Source: CAYNOZ01 sp964398955 (GTDB lineage: Archaea; Methanobacteriota_B; Thermococci; Thermococcales; CAYNOZ01). From it: DNA of 11,924 nt. The stretch is from contig CAYNOZ010000046.1 of NCBI GenBank assembly GCA_964398955.1, forward strand, positions 1 to 11,924, read 5' to 3'. Both the position numbers and the translations under genes were made by a program. Below the pieces are notes generated by a model. It made no database searches and was not told where the DNA came from. It saw only the letters and a list, made by a program, of their open reading frames with translations. Shown here piece after piece: positions 6,036 through 11,924 of the stretch (the first letter of the stretch is position 1; every line of letters starts with the position of its first letter).

Positions 6036-7072
6036 TTTTTATGTTCCAATCTGAAGAAAATTCTAATAAGAAAGAAGCATCCTACTATAAAAAAATGGAA
6101 AATAAAAACGTTCAATGCCACTTATGCCCAGTTAACTGTACAATATCACCGGATAATGTCGGAGCCTGCGATGCTAGGGAGAATGTGGATGGAACTCTCT
6201 ACACAAATAATTATGGATTAGTTTCAAGTGAAAATCTTGACCCAATAGAGAAAAAACCATTATTTAACTTTTTACCAGGAAAAAAAGCTCTATCAATAGG
6301 AACCCTAGGATGTAACATGGCATGTGAATACTGCCAAAACTGGAGAATTTCCCAACCAGACCCAGAAGACTTCAACAGATTCAAAACCCGAAGAGCAAAA
6401 CCAGAAGAAATAGTTGAAAAAGCTGAAGACTATTCAATAATCGCATATACCTATAACGAACCAACAATCTGGTACGAATTCGTAAAAGACACAGCTAAAC
6501 TAGCTCACAAAAATAATTTGAAAAACGTACTAGTAACTAACGGATACATAAATGAGGAACCTTTCAGAGAATTAGCACCATACATAGACGCAATGAATAT
6601 AGATATCAAATCATTCGACGATAACTTCTACAGAAAATTATGCCACGTACCCGACGGAAAACAATCAAAAGAAACAGCCAAAATAGCACATCAACTAGGA
6701 ATACACATAGAACTAACCTATCTAATAATAACAGACGAAAATGATGACATAAAAGACATAAAAAAGTTCATTGACTGGGTAAAATCCATCGACACTGATA
6801 TCCCAGTACACTTCTCAAGATACTTCCCACAATACAAAATGGACAACCCCGCAACAAATATAAAAACATTGGAAAAAGCCTATGAACTAGCAAAAGAGGA
6901 AGGCCTATCATATGTATACATGGGGAATGTCAGAAAAAAAGGAACTGAAGATACGTACTGCCCAAACTGTGGAGAAAAAATTGTTGAAAGATCCGGATAC
7001 ACATTAAAAAAGAATAAAATAAAGAATGGCAAATGCGAATACTGTGATCACCCAATAAACGGAGTATTCTAA
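6032..7072 (+). CDS. amrS: AmrS-like radical SAM protein (AmmeMemoRadiSam family)
   Basis: This is a radical S-adenosylmethionine enzyme of the family annotated as AmrS or pyruvate formate-lyase activating enzyme-like; its substrate is not established. The 4Fe-4S cluster motif CNMACEYC is at 94-101. Before it lies a Cys-rich N-terminal module (Cys 29, 32, 36, 46, CHLCPVNC and GAC). At the C-terminus four Cys (310, 313, 335, 338) form a zinc-ribbon-like ending typical of the family. Core strand motifs include AYTYNEPTIWYEF (138-150), VLVTNGY (166-172) and IDIKSF (190-195). ATG 6032 overlaps the thiL stop as ATGA. ATG 6041, four bases after GATGAT, is an equally good start. The usual partners AmrA and AmrB are absent here. 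Codons near the end are strongly A/C-rich. Confidence 0.88.
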   Translation: MIFMFQSEENSNKKEASYYKKMENKNVQCHLCPVNCTISPDNVGACDARENVDGTLYTNNYGLVSSENLDPIEKKPLFNFLPGKKALSIGTLGCNMACEYCQNWRISQPDPEDFNRFKTRRAKPEEIVEKAEDYSIIAYTYNEPTIWYEFVKDTAKLAHKNNLKNVLVTNGYINEEPFRELAPYIDAMNIDIKSFDDNFYRKLCHVPDGKQSKETAKIAHQLGIHIELTYLIITDENDDIKDIKKFIDWVKSIDTDIPVHFSRYFPQYKMDNPATNIKTLEKAYELAKEEGLSYVYMGNVRKKGTEDTYCPNCGEKIVERSGYTLKKNKIKNGKCEYCDHPINGVF

Positions 7073-7116
7073 CCAAATTTACTCTTTGAAGGGTTTATCT
7101 GTTAATTTAATCTTGT
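7073..7116. other. 44-base convergent junction between amrS and gcvPB
   Basis: Two transcription units meet here. I see no strong hairpin or long T-run on either strand; short T-rich pieces (7094-7099, 7105-7118) could help end plus-strand transcription. At this point plus-strand composition changes abruptly from A+C-rich to G+T-rich. Confidence 0.5.
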
Positions 7117-8580
7117 TTATTCCATTCTCCAGGAGAATACCGGGTTTCTTGCTGCTTTGGTTTGGTCTAGTCTGGTTCTGTACGTGTTTTTCGGTGTATC
7201 TTTTGCTTCTTCCGGTTTTTCGTATGCGTTTTCTGTGATTGTTTTTATTCCTTCCACAAATTTATCTAGGTATTCTTTAGATTCTGTTTCGGTAGGTTCT
7301 ATCATTAGTGCTTCGTGGAATATGAGTGGGAAGTACATTGTGGGGGCATGGATTCCTTTGTCTAGTAGGTTTTTAGCTATGTCATTTGCATCTACTTCGA
7401 TGTCTTCTTTCATTGGTTCTGCACTGAAAACTGTTTCATGTTTTCTAAGTTCTTTGAATGGTAGTTCTAAGCCTTTAGTATTTTTAATTTTTTGAGTTAT
7501 GTAGTTAGAGTTTAATACTGCGTCTTCTGTTACTCTTTCCAAGTCTTTTCCCATTCTTTTCATGTAAGCTAATGCTTTTACCATGACTCCGAAATTTCCA
7601 TAATAGGATCTTACTCTACCAATTGAATTAGGGAGATCATAATTTAATCTGTATTCTTCATCGTTTTTTTCGACGAGAGGGACAGGTAAATAATCTTTTA
7701 AGTGATCTTTTACTCCAACTGGTCCAGATCCTGGGCCTCCTCCTCCGTGAGGGGTTGAAAATGTTTTGTGCAGATTAAGGTGAACTATGTCAAATCCCAT
7801 GTCTCCTGGCCGAGCTTTACCCATTGTTCCATTAAGATTAGCCCCATCATAGTATAGTAAACCACCGGCATCATGAATAATTTCTTCTATTTTAGTTATG
7901 TCTTTCTCAAATATTCCTAAGGTATTAGGATTAGTTAACATTAGTCCTGCTGTATTTTCATCGACAGCTTCTTTCAAGGCCTCAATATTAACAGTTCCCT
8001 CATCGTTTGAAGGTATTTCAACTACCTTGAATCCTGCCATTGAAGCACTAGCCGGGTTTGTACCATGAGCTGAGTCAGGAACAATTATTTCATTTCTTTC
8101 ATTATCTAGATACTCTCTAATAATTAAGGCCCCTGTGAATTCTCCATGAGCTCCTGCGGCTGGTTGTAAAGTGAATCTGTCCATTCCAGTTATTTCTTTT
8201 AACCATTCTTCTAGTTCGTACATTATTTCTAATGATCCCTGTACAGTACTTGGGTCTTGATAAGGATGTGTGTTAGTTACTTCTTCCCAAGAGGCGATTT
8301 CTTCATTTATTTTAGGGTTATATTTCATAGTACAGGAACCTAGAGGATATATTCCGGTTTCTATTCCAAAGTTCATTTCTGAAAGTCTAGTGTAATGTCT
8401 CATTATTTCTATCTGACTTAAACCAGGGATCTCAGGATCTTCTTCTCTTCTCATTTCTTCAGGTAGATCAATTTCTTCATCTGCTATGGGCTCAGGAATT
8501 TCGATAGCCTGTCCTTCAGATTCTTCTTTTATTAGGTCTTTTAATAATGGTTCATCCCATTGTGCCTGTTTAAAGCTCAT
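7117..8580 (-). CDS. gcvPB: Glycine dehydrogenase (decarboxylating) subunit 2, P-protein beta half
   Basis: Together with GcvPA this forms the PLP-dependent P-protein of the glycine cleavage system. It decarboxylates glycine and passes the aminomethyl group to lipoylated GcvH. This half carries the cofactor: the Schiff-base lysine is Lys272 in HLNLHKTFSTPHGGGGPGSG (268-287). Other family motifs are YPLGSCTMKYNP (78-89), LQPAAGAHGEFTG (138-150), DSAHGTNPASASMAGF (169-184) and TNPNTLGIFE (216-225). The length of 487 residues is normal. The start is well defined: ATG overlaps the gcvPA stop as ATGA, and GGAGGAGAT (8584-8592, minus strand) lies three bases before it. No gcvT, gcvH or lipoamide dehydrogenase gene is visible. 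The coding strand is markedly A+C-rich at its 3' end and mixed at its 5' end. Confidence 0.97.
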   Translation of the reverse strand: MSFKQAQWDEPLLKDLIKEESEGQAIEIPEPIADEEIDLPEEMRREEDPEIPGLSQIEIMRHYTRLSEMNFGIETGIYPLGSCTMKYNPKINEEIASWEEVTNTHPYQDPSTVQGSLEIMYELEEWLKEITGMDRFTLQPAAGAHGEFTGALIIREYLDNERNEIIVPDSAHGTNPASASMAGFKVVEIPSNDEGTVNIEALKEAVDENTAGLMLTNPNTLGIFEKDITKIEEIIHDAGGLLYYDGANLNGTMGKARPGDMGFDIVHLNLHKTFSTPHGGGGPGSGPVGVKDHLKDYLPVPLVEKNDEEYRLNYDLPNSIGRVRSYYGNFGVMVKALAYMKRMGKDLERVTEDAVLNSNYITQKIKNTKGLELPFKELRKHETVFSAEPMKEDIEVDANDIAKNLLDKGIHAPTMYFPLIFHEALMIEPTETESKEYLDKFVEGIKTITENAYEKPEEAKDTPKNTYRTRLDQTKAARNPVFSWRME

Positions 8581-9923
8581 TGTATCTCCTCCATAGCATT
8601 AACTAATTTATCAATTTCTTCTCTGGTATGAAGTTCTGTAACGGAAATTATAGAGAATTCTTTCCCATCTAAGGTCTTTGGTTTACCTATCTGCAATCCT
8701 TTTTCAAGTAGTTTCCTGTAAATTTTCTCTATTTCTCCTTCGTAAGCAACGGTGAATTCTTTAAAGTGGGTTGAGTTAAAAATTGGTGCTTTGAATTTAT
8801 TTAATTCATTAATTCTTTTCATGAGATAATTATTGTTCTTCATGATAGTTTCACTGAGCCTGTTCAATCCTTCATTACCTAGTGATCCCATGTAGATTGC
8901 TGATGCGACCGCAGTTAAAGCCTCATTACTGCATATATTAGATGTTGCTTTCTCTCTTCTAATATGCTGCTCTCTAGTTTGTAAGGCCATCACATAACCT
9001 TTTTGATCATCTTCATCTTCTGTAACCCCTATCAACCTTCCAGGCATCTTACGAACCAAACTTCTATCATTTCTAATACCGAATATCCCAACTAAAGGAC
9101 CTCCAAAATTCATTGGATTACCGAAATAAGATGCTTCACCAATAACAACATCAGCATTATAACTACCAGGAGGCCTAACCAATCCAAGAGAAGTTGGATC
9201 AACACCTACAATGAACAAAGAATCTTCTCCATGCACAATATCCTCAATTTCATCCACCTTTTCCTCTAAAAACCCTAAATAACTAGGATTCTCAATGTAA
9301 ACCCCTGCAGTATCATCATCAATCTTATCCCGGAGATCATCCAGATCTAGCTGACCCGTTCCATCATTATAATCAATTTCAATTAATTCAATTTCCCTTC
9401 CCTTGATATAGGTCTCTAAAACAGCTTTCCTTTCAGGATGAGTTAACTCAGGTATTAAAAATTTATTTTTATTTCTTTTAGCTCTTAAACTCATTAATGC
9501 AGCTTCACCTAAGGATGTGCTCCAATCATACATTGAAGAATTAACTATGTCCATTTCAAGGATCTCACCCATAAGGGATTGATATTCAAATAATGATTGA
9601 AGCATACCCTGCGATATTTCAGGTTGATACGGTGTGTAAGAAGAGTGGAATTCGCTTCTTTCAAGAAGATTTTGGATATGGCTTGGAACGTAGTGAGGAT
9701 AAATTCCCTCCCCTAGAAAGCTTGTAACGTCCTTATTTTTTTCCAGTGTTCTACGAATATCTCTTTTAACCTGTAATTCAGTTTCACCATCAGGAAGATC
9801 ATAATCGGTTTTCATTTTAACTTCATCGGGTATGTCACTGAAAAGTTCCTCAATACTATCAAATTTAATTTCACTGAACATTTCTTTTCTTCTTGAAGAA
9901 TTGGGCAAATATGGATGTTTCAT
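8577..9923 (-). CDS. gcvPA: Glycine dehydrogenase (decarboxylating) subunit 1, P-protein alpha half
   Basis: This is the partner of GcvPB in the two-subunit P-protein; it has the same fold but lacks the PLP lysine. At 448 residues it shows family segments in order: YLPNSSRRKEMFSEI at the start, EGIYPHYVP (72-80), YTPYQPEISQGMLQSLFEYQ (96-115), NSSMYDW (128-134), GRLIGVTEDEDDQKGYVMAL (295-314), and QTREQHIRREKATSNIC (315-331). I place the start at ATG 9923 because the family begins at this point and AGGAATGAT (9927-9935, minus strand) lies three bases before it. The reading frame stays open 16 codons further, to ATG 9971, but that start has no ribosome binding site and lies against the A/T runs. 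It is first in its unit and overlaps gcvPB by four bases. The sequence FLGEG replaces the more usual FLGGG. Confidence 0.95.
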   Translation of the reverse strand: MKHPYLPNSSRRKEMFSEIKFDSIEELFSDIPDEVKMKTDYDLPDGETELQVKRDIRRTLEKNKDVTSFLGEGIYPHYVPSHIQNLLERSEFHSSYTPYQPEISQGMLQSLFEYQSLMGEILEMDIVNSSMYDWSTSLGEAALMSLRAKRNKNKFLIPELTHPERKAVLETYIKGREIELIEIDYNDGTGQLDLDDLRDKIDDDTAGVYIENPSYLGFLEEKVDEIEDIVHGEDSLFIVGVDPTSLGLVRPPGSYNADVVIGEASYFGNPMNFGGPLVGIFGIRNDRSLVRKMPGRLIGVTEDEDDQKGYVMALQTREQHIRREKATSNICSNEALTAVASAIYMGSLGNEGLNRLSETIMKNNNYLMKRINELNKFKAPIFNSTHFKEFTVAYEGEIEKIYRKLLEKGLQIGKPKTLDGKEFSIISVTELHTREEIDKLVNAMEEIQ

Positions 9924-9978
9924 AATATCATTCCTAATAAAATATTTTCTAAATAAATAACTTATGGTCATTATTATT

Positions 9979-9997
9979 AAAAAAAAGGTTAAAAAAA
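9979..9997 (-). terminator. Double oligo-T terminator of the cysteine desulfurase gene
   Basis: Read on the minus strand, T7 (9997-9991), AACC, then T8 (9986-9979) follow the desulfurase stop by about 25 bases. Two closely spaced T tracts are a typical archaeal terminator. It separates the desulfurase from gcvPA, whose start is about 55 bases further on. Confidence 0.58.
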
Positions 9998-10022
9998 TTG
10001 GTTTAAGGCAGAATCAGCGTTT

Positions 10023-11183
10023 CTAGTTAATAGAACTAATAGATCTTAAATCCTCTATTACTTCCTCCAGATTTTCTATTACCTTTTCAATTTCTTCTTC
10101 TGTATTAAATCTGCTGAGACTCATCTTTATTGATCCATGTGACTCTTCTAATTTTCTTCCCATAGCCAATAAAACATAGTTAGGTTCTAGATCTGGAGAA
10201 GCACAAGCTGATCCAGTATCTACTTGAATATTCTCTTCATCAAGCCTTAAAGCTATAGCTTCACCTTCAGCCCCTAAAAAGGAATAATTTACATTGTACG
10301 GACTTCTTCTGTTCAAGTCCGTAGGCCCGTTAAGTTTTATATTATCAATATTTTCTTCTATTCCCTTCATAAGTTTTTTCTGTAATTTTCTTACATGATC
10401 TTTACTTTCTATTCTCTCATTTTCCTCTATTTCCACAGCCTTCCTGAAACCAACTATACCTGGCACATTCTCCAGCCCAGGCCTTACATCACTGGTTGAA
10501 TGATGACCAGTCATCAAAGGTTCAATTTCAACATCTTCCTTTAAAAATAAACCTCCAATTCCCTTAGGTCCATGAATTTTATGCGAAGTAAATCCCATAG
10601 AATCTAATCCAATCTCATCTACATCAATATCCATCTTCCCGAACCCCGAACCAGCATCTGAATGCACTAAAATATCAGAATCTATATTCTTCACTGTTTC
10701 AACTACTTTTTTTATCGGTTGAATAGCTCCAGTAATATTCTCAACCATATTCACGCTCACAAGGACAGTATCATCCTTAATTTTATCCTCCAGATCTTCA
10801 AGATCGATTAAACCATTTTCATCTACTTCTACGTAATCCACTTCAAATCCTCTTCTCTCCAGAGATCTAAAAGTTTCAAGAACTGAAGGATGCTCAACTT
10901 CTGTTGTAATAAGATGCTTTGACTTATTCTTCTTCTTCTGCGCTACACCTCTGATTGCTAGGTTATTGGATTCAGTTAATCCAGAGGTAAATATTATTTC
11001 ATCGGAATTCGAGTTTATTGAACTTGAAATTACATCTTTACTTTCCTCAATAGCTTTATAAATTTCAAGGGAATTCGAATAAATACCTGATGGAGTTTCA
11101 AACTTCTCTCTTTGGTAAGGTTTCATCTCCTCCAAAACTCTCGGATCTATAGGTGAGGTTGCATCATTATCTAGGTAGACCAT
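10023..11183 (-). CDS. Cysteine desulfurase-like protein (IscS/NifS family), divergent
   Basis: This PLP enzyme family takes sulfur from cysteine, as a protein persulfide, for Fe-S clusters and thiolated cofactors or tRNA. The 386 residues show YLDNDATSPIDPRV (3-15), FTSGLTESNNLAIRG (65-79), TEVEHPSVLE (94-103, with PLP-stacking His98), HSDAG (174-178, Asp176), SHKIHGPKG with Schiff-base Lys202, and GSACAS with catalytic Cys327 in place. Several cofactor-contact positions differ from E. coli IscS as I recall it: the Gln after DAV is Ser179, the NNEIG loop reads ENITG, the GGGHERG loop reads TGHHSTSD, and the Thr of RSGT is Leu237. Activity on cysteine is therefore likely but not certain. GGTGG (11188-11192, minus strand) lies four bases before the ATG. 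It shares a promoter region with the divergent regulator. No scaffold gene (iscU or sufBC) is near. Confidence 0.83.
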   Translation of the reverse strand: MVYLDNDATSPIDPRVLEEMKPYQREKFETPSGIYSNSLEIYKAIEESKDVISSSINSNSDEIIFTSGLTESNNLAIRGVAQKKKNKSKHLITTEVEHPSVLETFRSLERRGFEVDYVEVDENGLIDLEDLEDKIKDDTVLVSVNMVENITGAIQPIKKVVETVKNIDSDILVHSDAGSGFGKMDIDVDEIGLDSMGFTSHKIHGPKGIGGLFLKEDVEIEPLMTGHHSTSDVRPGLENVPGIVGFRKAVEIEENERIESKDHVRKLQKKLMKGIEENIDNIKLNGPTDLNRRSPYNVNYSFLGAEGEAIALRLDEENIQVDTGSACASPDLEPNYVLLAMGRKLEESHGSIKMSLSRFNTEEEIEKVIENLEEVIEDLRSISSIN

Positions 11184-11205
11184 TTTTCCACCAATTTGTT
11201 TTTAA

Positions 11206-11225
11206 TCGAAACATATAAATATATT
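11206..11225. promoter_or_regulatory. Shared bidirectional BRE/TATA region
   Basis: CGAAA (11207-11211) followed by TATAAATA (11214-11221) is a textbook archaeal BRE and TATA box for the plus-strand regulator, predicting a start near 11240 with GAGGTG at 11241-11246. On the minus strand the same DNA reads AGGAATATATTTATAT, a good BRE/TATA for the desulfurase, predicting a start near 11191 just before its GGTGG site. The core ATATAAATATAT is nearly symmetrical, so one TBP site may serve both genes. Confidence 0.6.
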
Positions 11226-11252
11226 CCTCCCCAAGAATGTGAGGTGAAGAAC

Positions 11253-11798
11253 ATGCTTATCGTGGACGAATATTTTAAAGACTACCCCGCGAGAAAAAAA
11301 GTCGCACAACTACTACTAGATAAAGGATTTTCAATTCAAGATTCATCAATAAAAGCAAACGGAATAAAAATACCCATAACAGAAGTAGCAAAAGAAGCAG
11401 ACGTCAACAGAAAAATAGTATACCACACCATAGAACAAATACAGGATAATAAAGCACTACAACTAACCTTCGCACACAACAAAACAAGAGCAGACCTAAG
11501 CGAAGTAGCACCAACAGTAGGATGGGAAGTCCTAGAACTAAAAATAACCGACCACTCCTCACTCGGAGAAGTACTCAAAATAGTAGACGGACAAGAAATA
11601 TACGAAGTACTATCAAAAAACAAAAAATCAAAAATAGTAATCAAAGAACCACTAGGAATGAGAAAACTAAAAAAAGTATCCTCAGTAAAAGGAATAGAAA
11701 GCCTAACACTAAAAACACCAGAAAAAAACAAAGAAAAACTAGCCTGCAACTACTGCGACATAGAATACTGCACAAAAAAAGGAGAAACAGCCACCTAA
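11253..11798 (+). CDS. HTH + ACT-like amino-acid regulator (COG2150-like)
   Basis: This appears to belong to the archaeal family described as predicted regulators of amino acid metabolism with an ACT domain (COG2150). Of 181 residues, the start DEYFKDYPARKKVAQLLLDK (5-24) and a winged-helix-like DNA-binding segment (about 39-75, with IPITEVAKEADVNRKIVYHT) match that family. Residues about 88-155 should form the ACT-like sensor domain. An added basic tail ends with Cys 165, 168 and 173 (CxxCxxxxC), a possible metal or Fe-S site. ATG 11253 is chosen because GAGGTG (11241-11246) precedes it; the frame is open to an earlier ATG at 11196, but that lies upstream of the TATA box. It is divergent from the cysteine desulfurase. 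Codon use is extremely A/C-biased. The ligand and targets are unknown. Confidence 0.72.
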   Translation: MLIVDEYFKDYPARKKVAQLLLDKGFSIQDSSIKANGIKIPITEVAKEADVNRKIVYHTIEQIQDNKALQLTFAHNKTRADLSEVAPTVGWEVLELKITDHSSLGEVLKIVDGQEIYEVLSKNKKSKIVIKEPLGMRKLKKVSSVKGIESLTLKTPEKNKEKLACNYCDIEYCTKKGETAT

Positions 11799-11808
11799 AA
11801 CCCCAAAA

Positions 11809-11924
11809 CTAAGAAAAAACGAACAAATAAAACAAAAGAACAAGAAAGACAACAATATTCCATATCCATCTATCCAAAAATCCAACCAACTCTCTTGCAC
11901 TCCTTCTCTCACCTGGTACAGGAT
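11809..11924 (-). CDS. C-terminal fragment of a putative membrane protein, cut by the right edge
   Basis: On the minus strand a frame is open from the window edge for 37 codons to a TAG at 11809-11811, ten bases beyond the end of the convergent regulator gene. It reads as a charged, probably amphipathic stretch (PVPGERRSARELVGFLDRW) followed by about 16 hydrophobic residues to the end, which looks like a C-terminal membrane anchor. The position of the stop, just clear of the neighbouring gene, favours a real gene. T-rich DNA easily encodes hydrophobic residues, and another minus frame is also open here, so this is tentative. I do not recognise the family. Confidence 0.42.
   Translation of the reverse strand, partial: PVPGERRSARELVGFLDRWIWNIVVFLVLLFYLFVFS

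Noticed and set aside
9924..9971. An N-terminal extension of GcvPA of 16 residues starting at ATG 9971
   Set aside because: It has no ribosome binding site, is not part of the family, and the start at 9923 has a good site at the spacing used by other genes.
11740..11924. A longer minus-strand hydrophobic frame open from the right edge and overlapping the regulator gene
   Set aside because: It overlaps the 3' end of a well-supported gene and is the expected T-rich shadow of A/C-rich coding DNA; the shorter frame ending at 11809 is cleaner.
1..11924. tRNA or rRNA genes, CRISPR arrays, insertion sequences or other mobile elements
   Set aside because: I found no T-loop or anticodon-arm pattern, no spaced direct repeats and no transposase or integrase motifs on either strand.

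Overview
This is a low-GC archaeal, probably euryarchaeal, chromosome segment. The evidence is a set of archaea-specific information-processing genes (transcript-cleavage factor TFS, PCNA sliding clamp, GINS, ribosomal proteins L44e and S27e, aIF2-alpha, Nop10) plus a PAC2-family proteasome-assembly chaperone homologue. Ribosome binding sites such as GAGGTG, GGTGAT and GGAGGAGAT sit 3-6 bases before starts, and TATA-like promoters are present. Many proteins are rich in Asp and Glu, which would fit a halophile or salt-adapted methanogen-related lineage such as Methanonatronarchaeia, but that placement is only a guess. No transposon, CRISPR array, tRNA or rRNA was recognised.

Layout. Bases 1-321 hold little: perhaps the tail of an upstream gene and a region of inverted repeats. 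A small Nudix hydrolase with a TTG start follows (322-738), then tfs (884-1219), each in its own small unit. From about 1259 a long plus-strand run begins: PCNA, GINS, L44e, S27e, aIF2-alpha, Nop10, PAC2 chaperone, ThiL and an AmrS-like radical SAM enzyme, with short gaps or overlaps, ending at 7072. It meets a minus-strand unit head-on. That unit encodes both halves of glycine decarboxylase (gcvPA then gcvPB, 9923 down to 7117, overlapping by ATGA). Upstream of it on the same strand is a divergent cysteine desulfurase (11183-10023) with its own oligo-T terminator. The desulfurase shares one BRE/TATA region with a divergently transcribed HTH + ACT-like regulator (11253-11798). The right edge appears to cut the C-terminus of a minus-strand membrane protein.

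How the genes fit together. The 884-4296 block is the conserved archaeal cluster linking transcription elongation, replication fork proteins and translation initiation/ribosome biogenesis. Here it lacks primase subunits between PCNA and GINS. The following genes add proteasome assembly, thiamine diphosphate synthesis and a radical SAM protein of unknown substrate. The right half is amino-acid and one-carbon/sulfur metabolism: glycine cleavage P-protein, cysteine desulfurase and an amino-acid-type regulator.

The most unusual signals are three. Base composition drifts along each transcription unit, from G+T-rich near the start to A+C-rich near the end, and flips at the convergent junction. The cysteine desulfurase has several altered PLP-contact positions. 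The adjacent regulator carries a C-terminal CxxCxxxxC motif.
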